Assembly (NCBI RefSeq): GCF_019924045.1
Contig: NZ_JAHXBN010000010.1
Location: forward strand, 930,001-994,000
Direction: 5' to 3'
From: Dyadobacter fermentans
GTDB taxonomy: Bacteria > Bacteroidota > Bacteroidia > Cytophagales > Spirosomataceae
DNA: 64,000 nt
Of the stretch, positions 18,721-26,973 are shown piece after piece. The position numbers and the translations under genes were made by a program. The notes beneath the pieces were generated by a model. It did no database searches. It was not told the origin of the DNA and was given only the letters and a program-made list of their open reading frames with translations. The first letter of the stretch is position 1; each line of letters begins with the position of its first letter.

Positions 18721-18848
18721 TGATCTAAAAATTGGACTAAATAGTTAACGAGCCGCAAATATCAGTCGGGAATTTTTATGAGACAAGATTTTATTTAGAT
18801 TTATTTAAAATAGTAGTTAACGACTTGTTACATAATGGTTTTAGCCAT

Positions 18849-18884
18849 AAAAAAGCCGCATTGTTTCAACGGACAATGCGGCTT
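18849..18884 (-). terminator. Terminator of the GH92-cytochrome c operon
   Basis: On the minus strand AAGCCGCATTGT pairs with ACAATGCGGCTT, followed by a T6 run. It lies 23 bp beyond the cytochrome c stop. Confidence 0.88.
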
Positions 18885-18906
18885 CATGCGATTTGAGATG
18901 TTGCTG

Positions 18907-19323
18907 CTATTTCTCTTCCGCCGGTTTTACGGCTTCCACCATTTTTACGGTGATCATCTTTTTATCCGATGAATTGCCCCAGGAGTTCATAATGTAATTC
19001 ATCACATCGGCGATCTGCTCGTTGGCCAGGCCGGGTTCGGGCATCATGTTGTCGTAGGACACGCCATTCACCGTCACTTTCCCGATCAGCCCGAACTTGA
19101 TCGCCTGGATCGCATTCTCGGGTGTCTTCATCAGGTAATCCGATTTGGCGAGCGGCGGGAAAGTGGCGGTAATGCCCTCGCCCGTACCCATATGGCAGGA
19201 AATGCAGTTTTCGGAGTAAACCATTTTACCGCGTTCGATGCTTTTTGCAAGTTCGTCGTCCTGCGTGCGCGGAATCGCGGCGCAGAAAATGGCGGTAGAG
19301 AGTAGTGTTAGTAATAGTTTCAT
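18907..19323 (-). CDS. Class I cytochrome c
   Basis: 138 residues from ATG 19321-19323. A signal peptide (MKLLLTLLSTAIFCAAI) is followed by a single haem site CISCH in a GKMVYSENCISCHMGTGEG context, and a distal Met ligand in YDNMMPEPGL. The C-terminal helix contains IADVMNYIMNSWG, standard for small c-type cytochromes. It should carry electrons in the periplasm. It lies 53 bp downstream of the GH92 gene on the same strand and shares its terminator, so the two are probably co-transcribed. Proteins of this type often serve PQQ or flavin sugar dehydrogenases, but none is seen here. Confidence 0.9.
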   Translation of the reverse strand: MKLLLTLLSTAIFCAAIPRTQDDELAKSIERGKMVYSENCISCHMGTGEGITATFPPLAKSDYLMKTPENAIQAIKFGLIGKVTVNGVSYDNMMPEPGLANEQIADVMNYIMNSWGNSSDKKMITVKMVEAVKPAEEK

Positions 19324-19376
19324 GGTGATGTTTGGTTGAGATAGTGTCAAGCTCCTGCTTCACACCGTTCACTACA

Positions 19377-21653
19377 TTACTTCGTGAGCGAGAAAGGCAC
19401 CGCTTCCGGTTTCGTACCCCAGCTTTTCGAAGGCTTGCCAGTGAGGTCGAATTGTACGCTTCCGCCTTTCTGAATATCTGCGTGTTCGAGGTAAGTCTTC
19501 TCGTATGCCTTGCCATTCAGCTTCGCGCCCTGGATGTAGAGGTTGCTTTCGCTGCTCGCCGGTGCTTCGATCGTGAATTTCTTGCCATCTTCCATCGTCA
19601 GCGTCGCTTTTTTGAACAGCGGTGACCCGATTACGTATTGCGTCGTACCTGGCGTAACCGGGTAGAAGCCCAGCGAAGAGAATACGTACCACGCGGAAGT
19701 CTGGCCGTTGTCTTCGTCGCCGCAGTAGCCGTCCGGCGTTGCCTGGTAAAGGCGCTTCATTACCTGACGTGTCCAGTATTGTGCTTTGTCGGGGGCTCCT
19801 GCGTAGTTGTACAGGTAAATCATGTGTTGGATCGGCTGGTTGCCGTGCGCGTAGTTGCCCATGTTCATGATCTGCATTTCGCGGATTTCGTGGATCGGGA
19901 AACCATAGTAGCTATCGTCGAATACGGGAGGTAATGTGAAAACGGTATCGAGTTTTTGTACAAATGCCTCACGACCGCCCACGAGGTTGATCAGTCCCTT
20001 CACATCCTGGAACACCGACCAGGTGTAGTGAATGCTGTTCCCCTCCGTGAATGCATCGCCCCATTTGAATGGATTGAATGGCGACTGGAACTTGCCATCT
20101 TTGTTCTTACCGCGCATCCATTTTGTCTCGGGGTCGAACAGGTTTTTGTAGTTCTGACTTCTCTTTAAATACAAATCCACTTCCGATTGCGGCTTTTTCA
20201 GCTCTTTCGCCAATTGGGCAATGCAAAAATCAGCATAGGCGTATTCCAGCGTACGGGCCGCATTTTCATTGATTTTAACATCGTAAGGAACATAGCCGAG
20301 TTCATTGTAATACTCATGTCCGAACCGGCCTACCGAGCTTACCGGGCCCGCATTCTGCGTGTTTTTCAGAATAGCCTCATATAATTTGTTGATATCATAG
20401 CCGCGGATACCCTTAATATACGAATCGGCGATGAGTGAAGCGGAGTTCGATCCGATCATACAATCGCGGTGGCCGGGGCTAGCCCATTCGGGCAGGAAGC
20501 CGCTTTCGTCATATGCATTGGCTAGGCCCTCCATGATGTGCGAGTTCAAAGTCGGGTACATCAGCGTGAAGAAGGGGAACACCGCGCGGAAAGTATCCCA
20601 GAAACCATTGTCGGTGAACATATAACCCGGGCGCACTTCGCCATTGTAAGGGCTATAATGCACCACTTTGTTGGCCTTGTCCATTTCGTAAAACTTCCGG
20701 GGGAACAGCAGCACGCGGTAGAGACATGAATAGAATGTGCGGATCTGGTCGATATTGTCGCCTTCCACTTTAATGCGGGAAAGTTCAGTATTCCACGCCT
20801 GTTCGCCTTTCGCTTTGGTAGCGTCGAAGGAATCATTGCCCAGTTCGCGTTGCAGGTTCAGCTCGGCTTGCTCGGGGCTGATAAAAGAGGATGCCACTTT
20901 GATACTTACCTGCTCGCCTCTTTTGGTTTTAAATCCAACTACTGCACCTACGTGCGCGGCGCTAAGTTCCAGCGTATCCTTTGCAAGCGTTTTACCGTGA
21001 AATGCGGAGGAGAATGTGAATGGTTTATCAAAAACCAAAACAAAGTAGTTCTTGAAGTTGGCCGGCACGCCGCCACTGTTTTTGGTAGTATAACCAATGA
21101 TTTTGCGTTCCTTAGGAAGGACTTTTACATAAGAACCCCTGTCGAATGCGTCCAACAGTACGTAGGAGGTGTCGGCCTTCGGGAAGGTAATGCGGAACTG
21201 CGCGGCACGCTCGGTCGGAGCGATTTCGGTGGTGACGTCATAGTCAGCCAGGTATACCTTATAATAATGGGGTTTCGCGGTTTCCGCTTTGTGGGAGAAC
21301 CAACTGGCGCGGCTTTCCTCGTCGATTTTCAGCTTACCGGTAATGGGCATGATCGCGAACTGGCCGTAGTCGTTGATCCAGGGGCTCGGCTGGTGGGTTT
21401 GCTTGAAACCGCGAATCTTCTCGGCGTCGTACATGTAAGCCCATCCGTCGCCCATTTTGCCGGTTTGTGGCATCCAGAAGTTCATTCCCCAGGGCAGGGC
21501 AATCGCCGGATAAGTGTTACCAGCCGATAAACTGAATTTCGACTGCGTACCCATCAGCGGGTTCACATAGTCGACCAGATTGGCGGTACCTTGCCCGTAG
21601 GATAATTGCAGCGAGGCAATAACGGTAAAAAGGCAGGACAGGAGTTTTTTCAT
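19377..21653 (-). CDS. Glycoside hydrolase family 92 (alpha-1,2-mannosidase type)
   Basis: 758 residues with a signal peptide (MKKLLSCLFTVIASLQLSYG). GH92 signatures include YVNPLMGT near the mature N-terminus, GFKQTHQPSPWINDYG, FSHKAETAKPHYYKVYL, FTDNGFWDTFRAVFPF, LPEWASPGHRDCMIGSNSAS, and the C-terminal GNQPIQHMIYLYNYAG and GYCGDEDNGQTSAWYVFSSL blocks carrying the catalytic acid/base Glu/Asp residues. GH92 enzymes are Ca-dependent inverting exo-alpha-mannosidases acting on N-glycans or fungal mannans. It is predicted to be periplasmic. No SusC/D pair is near, so it is not in a classic PUL. Confidence 0.94.
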   Translation of the reverse strand: MKKLLSCLFTVIASLQLSYGQGTANLVDYVNPLMGTQSKFSLSAGNTYPAIALPWGMNFWMPQTGKMGDGWAYMYDAEKIRGFKQTHQPSPWINDYGQFAIMPITGKLKIDEESRASWFSHKAETAKPHYYKVYLADYDVTTEIAPTERAAQFRITFPKADTSYVLLDAFDRGSYVKVLPKERKIIGYTTKNSGGVPANFKNYFVLVFDKPFTFSSAFHGKTLAKDTLELSAAHVGAVVGFKTKRGEQVSIKVASSFISPEQAELNLQRELGNDSFDATKAKGEQAWNTELSRIKVEGDNIDQIRTFYSCLYRVLLFPRKFYEMDKANKVVHYSPYNGEVRPGYMFTDNGFWDTFRAVFPFFTLMYPTLNSHIMEGLANAYDESGFLPEWASPGHRDCMIGSNSASLIADSYIKGIRGYDINKLYEAILKNTQNAGPVSSVGRFGHEYYNELGYVPYDVKINENAARTLEYAYADFCIAQLAKELKKPQSEVDLYLKRSQNYKNLFDPETKWMRGKNKDGKFQSPFNPFKWGDAFTEGNSIHYTWSVFQDVKGLINLVGGREAFVQKLDTVFTLPPVFDDSYYGFPIHEIREMQIMNMGNYAHGNQPIQHMIYLYNYAGAPDKAQYWTRQVMKRLYQATPDGYCGDEDNGQTSAWYVFSSLGFYPVTPGTTQYVIGSPLFKKATLTMEDGKKFTIEAPASSESNLYIQGAKLNGKAYEKTYLEHADIQKGGSVQFDLTGKPSKSWGTKPEAVPFSLTK

Positions 21654-21704
21654 GTTGGGGATAATTCTTTTTTATATTGGTTTCGGATTTTATAAATGCA
21701 GGGA

Positions 21705-21731
21705 CAAAAGTAATCGAAGGGCAGAGAACAA
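21705..21731 (-). promoter_or_regulatory. Putative promoter of the GH92-cytochrome c operon
   Basis: The minus strand reads TACTTTTG at 21712-21705 with a TTG about 16 bp upstream (21731-21729), close to the Bacteroidota -33/-7 layout. The leader to the ATG at 21653 would be about 45 nt. Confidence 0.45.
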
Positions 21732-21830
21732 AAAGTAATGGGGCCAAAGATTTACCAACGGCAGGTTTTCTGCCATTTTGTACCGGCATAATTCTTTTTA
21801 ACGTTAGGTTTTGAATCCATAGCAATCAAC

Positions 21831-23222
21831 ATGACAGAACACCTTAACCGCCTTACACCGCGTCAGATCGTTTTCGAGCTCGACCAATATATCATCGGAC
21901 AAAATGACGCAAAACGCAATGTGGCGATCGCATTGCGGAACCGGTGGAGGCGCATGAACAGTCCGGAGGACATTCAGCGGGAGATTATCCCGAACAACAT
22001 ATTAATGATAGGAGCTACCGGGGTGGGCAAAACCGAAATCGCCCGCCGGCTGGCCAAGATCGCTGATGCGCCATTTGTGAAAGTGGAGGCTTCCAAGTTT
22101 ACGGAAGTCGGCTACGTGGGCCGCGACGTCGAAAGCATGGTCCGTGACCTCGTGGAGCAGGCGGTAGGCATGGTGCGGATGCAGAAGAAGGAAGAAGTGA
22201 AAATCAAGGCTGAGCAGGCCGTGGAAGACATTATCCTCGATGCATTGATCCCGCCGGTTCACGGTTCGGGGGCGGTAAAGCCTGTCACTGACAATGGTTC
22301 TGAGGAAATGCCCCAGAGCGATGCCGAACTCAACCAGCGCACCCGCGAGCGTTTCCGCGAGAAAATCCGTAATGGTGAGCTCGATAGCCGGAAAATCGAA
22401 ATTGAAGTGCAGCAAAACCAGGTGCCCAATGTGGGCATGATAGGCGGAGCGGTGGATGACGTTTCGATGATGAATATCCAGGAAATGATTGGCAATATGA
22501 TGCCGCGCCGGGGTAAAAAACGCAAAGTAACCGTCGAGGAAGCACGCAAGCTGCTTTTGGACGAGGAAGCGTCGAAGCTGATCGATATGGACGAGGTGAA
22601 GCTCGAAGCCATTAAGAAGGCTGAAAACCTCGGAATCATATTTATCGATGAGATCGACAAAGTAGCATCCAGCCGCTCCGGCGGCAGCGGCCCCGACGTA
22701 AGCCGAGAAGGTGTGCAGCGCGACTTGCTGCCCATTGTGGAGGGAAGTGCTGTAAATACCAAGCATGGCGTGATCCAGACGGACCATATTCTCTTCATCG
22801 CCGCCGGTGCCTTCCACGTCTCCAAGCCGTCCGATCTCATTCCAGAGCTACAAGGCCGCTTTCCGATCCGCGTGGAGCTCAACAGCCTCACCGAAAGCGA
22901 TTTTTACCAAATCCTGAAAGCGCCGAAGAATGCATTGACGAAGCAGTACGCTGCGATGATGGAATCCGAAGGTGTAGAGCTAGAATTCGAAGACGGTGCA
23001 TTACGGGAAATCGCCCGCATTGCATTTGAAGTAAACAGCGAAGTCGAAAATATCGGCGCCCGTCGTCTCCAGACCGTCATGAGCTCGCTCCTGAACGATT
23101 TCATGTTCGACATTCCGGATGTCATCGGCGATGGCTCGCAAATCTCCATTACCGCCGAAATGGTGCAGGAAAGGTTGTCAGCGCTTGTGAAGAATCGGGA
23201 TCTTAGTCAGTATATCCTCTGA
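21831..23222 (+). CDS. hslU: ATP-dependent protease ATPase subunit HslU (ClpY)
   Basis: 463 residues. It is an AAA+ unfoldase that feeds substrates to the HslV peptidase in the cytoplasm. Visible: LTPRQIVFELDQYIIGQNDAK, Walker A GATGVGKT (61-68), pore loop GYVGRDVES (about 94-102), an I-domain insertion (about 110-240) with a locally unusual acidic and Met-rich stretch, Walker B IIFIDEIDK, and the sensor/arginine region ELQGRFPIRVEL. The C-terminal tail ends DLSQYIL, the conserved tail that docks into HslV. No hslV gene lies in the window, so the pair is split or hslV is distant. Confidence 0.97.
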   Translation: MTEHLNRLTPRQIVFELDQYIIGQNDAKRNVAIALRNRWRRMNSPEDIQREIIPNNILMIGATGVGKTEIARRLAKIADAPFVKVEASKFTEVGYVGRDVESMVRDLVEQAVGMVRMQKKEEVKIKAEQAVEDIILDALIPPVHGSGAVKPVTDNGSEEMPQSDAELNQRTRERFREKIRNGELDSRKIEIEVQQNQVPNVGMIGGAVDDVSMMNIQEMIGNMMPRRGKKRKVTVEEARKLLLDEEASKLIDMDEVKLEAIKKAENLGIIFIDEIDKVASSRSGGSGPDVSREGVQRDLLPIVEGSAVNTKHGVIQTDHILFIAAGAFHVSKPSDLIPELQGRFPIRVELNSLTESDFYQILKAPKNALTKQYAAMMESEGVELEFEDGALREIARIAFEVNSEVENIGARRLQTVMSSLLNDFMFDIPDVIGDGSQISITAEMVQERLSALVKNRDLSQYIL

Positions 23223-23224
23223 TA

Positions 23225-23316
23225 GGAGGAAAAGGAGGATGGAGGAAGGGGAGGATGGAGAATAGTACTTCCATTGTCCCTTTCCTCCTTCCTCCCTTTC
23301 TTCCCTTTCCTCCCTT
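23225..23316. repeat. Polypurine/polypyrimidine bracket element (copy P1)
   Basis: A purine arm with GGAGGA at 23225, 23234, 23241 and 23250 (9-7-9 spacing) is followed after a short mixed core by a pyrimidine arm of TCCTCC/TTCC units. It fills the whole gap between the convergent hslU and esterase genes. It shares a 22-base identical segment of the left arm with copy P3. It could form a long imperfect hairpin or triplex. Confidence 0.75.
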
Positions 23317-24405
23317 CTAATAAAACAACCACTCAAAAGCCTTAGGAAACTCCTGGCTCCATTGTTTTTCGGCGTGTTCGCCTTTGGCGTCTACTGAGGA
23401 TTTGATTTTCACCCGGCTGTAACCGAAGCTTTGTGTTTCGAGCGTTTCCTGAAGTTTCGTGACGTTCGGGATCATATGGGCGCCTTCCTTGCCGCCGGCA
23501 TAAAGGTAAATGCGCGTTTCAAACGGCTCGAAGAAATGCACGGCGTCGAAATAAATCTTCTCGGAGATCCACAATGCCGGAGAAAATACCAGAAACTTGC
23601 CGAATGTCTGTGGGAACATCAGCGCCGCATAAGCGCTTAATAATCCACCGACCGAACTTCCGCCGATACCGGTATTCAGCCTGTCAGACTTTGTACGGTA
23701 CGTTTCGTCGATGTGTTTTTTTAGCGGTCCGGCTATAAATTGAAGGAACTTGGCACCGTAGCCCTTGCCCAGTTTTGCATTGTCGTAAGGCGAAAGTTCC
23801 TGTACGCGATCCTCTTCGCCGTGGTCGATGGCGACGATGATCACACCGGCTTTATGGTCTTTCGCAAGCTTCGCGAGGCTTTTGTCTATTTCCCAATTGC
23901 CATATTCCGAACCTTCACCAAACAGGTTCTGGCCGTCGGTCATGTAAAGGACCGGGTAGTGCTGGTCGGGATTTTCGTAATAATCGTGCGGGAGTAGCAC
24001 GCGCACGCGGCGGGTGCGGCTGAACTGCGTGATTTCGAATACTTCCGAAACCGTTTCAACAAGTGGAGAAAGGTCTTTTTTTGCCGAAATGTCAGATTGC
24101 CAGCGGATTACATTGTCTTTGACAAGCATCTCGCCGGCTTTGATGAACCGGTTGCCGTAAGGTCGACCGGCACGGTCGAGCTCCACTTGGTTCCAACCGC
24201 CGCGGGTATATTTATATTCGATCGGATCGGGTAACTCAGCGTCCTCGGGGAATTGAAAACGGTAGTTACCCGGACTTACAATTGTCATGCGGTACTCTTC
24301 CAGATCGGGAAGCCACTTGCAAAAATTGCCTGTGATGAAGACCGGACGATTATCGAAAGGTACTGTGCTTAGTTCAATGGTAAGGGTGTCAACTTCTACT
24401 TGCAT
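23317..24405 (-). CDS. Alpha/beta-hydrolase esterase (esterase D/enterochelin esterase type) with N-terminal beta-sandwich domain
   Basis: 362 residues with no signal peptide. Residues 1-100 resemble a carbohydrate-binding/E-set beta-sandwich (FITGNFCKWLPDLEEY, YKYTRGGWNQVELDRAG), as in glycogen-binding modules. Residues 110-362 form a putative esterase domain: RVRVLLPHDYYENP, PVLYMTDGQNLFGEG, IIVAIDHGEEDR, and the nucleophile elbow GIGGSSVGGLLSAYAA. A His in GEHAEKQW could be catalytic. Related enzymes hydrolyse siderophore, feruloyl or acyl-sugar esters; the substrate here is not predictable. Confidence 0.82.
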   Translation of the reverse strand: MQVEVDTLTIELSTVPFDNRPVFITGNFCKWLPDLEEYRMTIVSPGNYRFQFPEDAELPDPIEYKYTRGGWNQVELDRAGRPYGNRFIKAGEMLVKDNVIRWQSDISAKKDLSPLVETVSEVFEITQFSRTRRVRVLLPHDYYENPDQHYPVLYMTDGQNLFGEGSEYGNWEIDKSLAKLAKDHKAGVIIVAIDHGEEDRVQELSPYDNAKLGKGYGAKFLQFIAGPLKKHIDETYRTKSDRLNTGIGGSSVGGLLSAYAALMFPQTFGKFLVFSPALWISEKIYFDAVHFFEPFETRIYLYAGGKEGAHMIPNVTKLQETLETQSFGYSRVKIKSSVDAKGEHAEKQWSQEFPKAFEWLFY

Positions 24406-24466
24406 TCTACTCTTGTACTTTCATTGAGTCACTATGGGTTACGAGGGCTACAAAAGTACTTATTTA

Positions 24467-24961
24467 TCAGCTTTTTTTAATGTAATTAATGAATTCAAAT
24501 GGAAAAAAATGACGTTCGTCAGGCTCGTGGAGGACTCTTTCGGTCTCGGTCCAGGCGTCGGGGTTTTCAAGTTCGAAAAAAGTGTCGCCTTCGATTTCAG
24601 TATGCACCCTGGTGAGGTAAACGTGGGTAGCAAGGGCTTGTGACTGCCGGTAAATCTCGCCGCCGCCCACAATGCAGGCTTCCTTTTCGTCAATTTCTTT
24701 TGCTTTTTTTAGTGCTTCTTCCAGGGAGTGTACAACGATTACTCCTTCAAATGCGAAATCGGCACTCCTGGTGATCACGATCGAGGTCCGCCCCGGCAGC
24801 GGTTTTCCGATCGACTCGAAGGTCTTCCGGCCCATGATCATCGGATGTCCTAATGTAAGTTGTTTAAACCGTTTCAGGTCGTCCGGTAACCGCCAGAGGA
24901 GCTGATTATCCTTCCCGATCGCACCGTTTTCAGCAGCGGCTACTATGATTGAAATTTTCAT
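24467..24961 (-). CDS. folA: Dihydrofolate reductase
   Basis: 164 residues from ATG 24959-24961. It reduces dihydrofolate to tetrahydrofolate with NADPH in the cytoplasm. The motifs are canonical: ISIIVAAAENGAIGKDNQLL, WRLPDDLKRFKQLT (with the substrate Asp at PDD), GRKTFESIGKPLPGR (NADPH loop) and CIVGGGEIYRQ. A longer frame runs back into the repeat array; the true start is fixed by the MKISIIVAAAE N-terminus. The first repeat of the array lies only 47 bp upstream, so its promoter or leader must be in or next to that array. Confidence 0.96.
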   Translation of the reverse strand: MKISIIVAAAENGAIGKDNQLLWRLPDDLKRFKQLTLGHPMIMGRKTFESIGKPLPGRTSIVITRSADFAFEGVIVVHSLEEALKKAKEIDEKEACIVGGGEIYRQSQALATHVYLTRVHTEIEGDTFFELENPDAWTETERVLHEPDERHFFPFEFINYIKKS

Positions 24962-25008
24962 GCAGGTAGTAGATGTTTTTGCAAAGATGGTTGAAATGTG
25001 AACAACCA

Positions 25009-26466
25009 ATGCCGCCAGGCATGTAATATTGGTAGTAAACAATAAATGTGGGCATTCGGGAAATGCCCTTGGGCATGTAACGATCAAGCATTGCGTTGGC
25101 ACTGTTGTTGCATCCCTGACGGGATTTGGCGATCGCCACCGGCATTCTGCTTCTACCAATGTTACATCGCTAACGCGATTTTGCGGTTTCTTGCCACGAT
25201 GACAATAATGCCCCCGACAATCAATGCCGTCAGGCATGTAATATCAGTAGCAAACCAGTGGGACAGGACATTCGGGAAATGCCCTTGGGCATGTAACGAC
25301 AGCGCATTGGCTTTTGCTTTGCTGTTGCACCTCTGACGGGATTTGGAAAACGCTATGGTTGATATTGCTACCAATGTTACATCGCTAACGCGATTTTGCG
25401 GTTTCTTGGCACGATGACAATAATGCCCCGACAATCAATGCCGTCAGGCATGTAATATCGGTAGCAAACCAGTAGGACAGGGCATTCGGGCAATGCCCTT
25501 GGGCATGTAACGACAGCGCATTGGCTTTTGCTTTGCTGTCGCATCCCTTACGGGATTTGGAAAACGCTATGGTTGATATTGCTACCAATGTTACATCGCT
25601 GCCGCGATTTTGCGGTTTCTTGCGACGATGACAATAATGCCCCGACAATCAATGCCGTCAGGCATGTAATATTGGTGGCAAACCAGTAGGACAGGACATT
25701 CGGGCAATGCCCTTGGGCATGTAACGAGAGCGCATTGGCTTTTGCTTGCTGTCGCATCCCTGACGGGATTTGGAAAACGCTATGATTGATATTGCTACCA
25801 ATGTTACATCGCTAACGCGATTTTGCGGTTTGTTGCCACGATGACAATAATGCCCCGACAATCAATGCCGTCAGGCATGTAATATCGGTAGCAAACCAGT
25901 GGGACAGGACGTCCGGGCAATGCCCCTGGGCATGTAACGACAATGCATTGCTTTGGCCCTGTTGTTGCATCCCTGACGGGATTTGGCGATCGCCATGACA
26001 TTCTGCTTCTACCAATGTTTCATCGCTAACGCGATTTATTGCGGTTTCTTGGCACGATGACAATAATGCGCCGACAATCAATGCCGTCAGGCATGTAATA
26101 TCAGTAGCAAACCAGTGGGACAGGACGTCCGGGCAATGCCCCTGGGCATGTGACGACAGCGCATTGGCTTTTGCTTTGCTGTTGCATCCCTGCCGGGATT
26201 TGGAAAACGCTATGGTTGATGTTGCTACCAATGTTACATCGCCAACGCGATTTTGCGGTTTCTTGGCACGATGACAATAATGCCCCGACAATCAATGCCG
26301 TCAGGCATGTAATATCGGTAGCAAACCAGTAGGACAGGACATTCGGGCAATGCCCCTGGGCATGTAACGACAACGCATTGGCTTTTGCTTTGCTGTTGCA
26401 TCCCTGCCGGGATTTGGCGATCGCCATGACATTCTGCTTCTACCAATGTTACATCGCTGACGCGAT
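25009..26466. repeat. Array of seven tandem 171-bp four-hairpin elements (REP/BIME-like)
   Basis: Elements lie at 25009-25179, 25224-25394, 25438-25608, 25652-25821, 25865-26035, 26081-26251 and 26295-26466, separated by conserved 43-45-bp spacers (period 213-216 bp). Each has four hairpins with 5-bp stems: ATGCC-GTCA-GGCAT, ATGCC-CTTG-GGCAT, ATCCC-TGAC-GGGAT and ATCGC-TAAC-GCGAT. The first two are followed by GTAAY and the last two preceded by GTTRC, so the element has two hairpins pointing each way. The ends carry the inverted flank GGTAGC/GCTACC. The last hairpin ends one base before the transposase stop codon. Small frames inside the array are not genes. Confidence 0.95.
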
Positions 26467-26928
26467 TTATTGCGGCGATTTGAAAATGTAGCGTTCATCA
26501 TACTCGATTTCAAATTTCTTCAAAAACGACAGGTACTCTTCCTGGAACGTCGATCTTCGATGATGCTCCTTTTGCGTTTGAATGTAACGAATCACATCCG
26601 GCACCTGCGATTTGGAATAGGAAAACACCCCGTACCCTGCCTGCCACTCAAACCGGGTCCCGCAAAACCGATTAGCATTGATCCACTGCGACGAATCCGC
26701 CTTGACGTCCTGCATTAAATCGGCGATAGACTGGGTGGTACGAAAGCCTATCAGCATGTGCACATGATCACTCATCCCATTAATCGCGATCATTTTGTGT
26801 TGACGGGCTTCAACGATACCCGTAATGTATTTATGCAAAGAGGTTTCCCAGCTATTGCTAATCAGCGCTTGCCGGAATTTCGGCGCAAAAATGAAATGCA
26901 GGTGAACCTGCGAATAAGTGTTAGCCAT
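26467..26928 (-). CDS. REP-associated tyrosine transposase-like protein (IS200/IS605 TnpA family)
   Basis: 153 residues from ATG 26926-26928. It has the HUH single-strand nuclease fold of Y1 transposases: YSQVHLHFIFAPKFRQ, the HUH motif in SDHVHMLIGF, and the probable catalytic Tyr in the YGVFSYSKSQVPDVIRYIQ helix. It is short like RAYTs, has no TnpB partner, and stands as a single copy beside an array of palindromes rather than within IS200 ends. Its stop codon abuts the last hairpin of the array. By analogy with E. coli TnpA-REP it may cut and copy these palindromes. Confidence 0.87.
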   Translation of the reverse strand: MANTYSQVHLHFIFAPKFRQALISNSWETSLHKYITGIVEARQHKMIAINGMSDHVHMLIGFRTTQSIADLMQDVKADSSQWINANRFCGTRFEWQAGYGVFSYSKSQVPDVIRYIQTQKEHHRRSTFQEEYLSFLKKFEIEYDERYIFKSPQ

Positions 26929-26973
26929 GATATAGTTGTGTGTAAAAGTGTGCAAATGAAATGCCGGGTATAT

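Noticed and set aside
25162..26446. Several overlapping frames of 60-160 codons inside the repeat array (recurring CHRxKKPQNRVSDVTLV-like peptides)
   Set aside because: They repeat with the array period and are read straight through the hairpins; no start site or family match. They are by-products of repeats whose length keeps a frame open.
25009..26466. CRISPR array
   Set aside because: The repeats are 171 bp and the 43-bp spacers are almost identical to one another; no cas genes are near. This is the opposite of a CRISPR layout.
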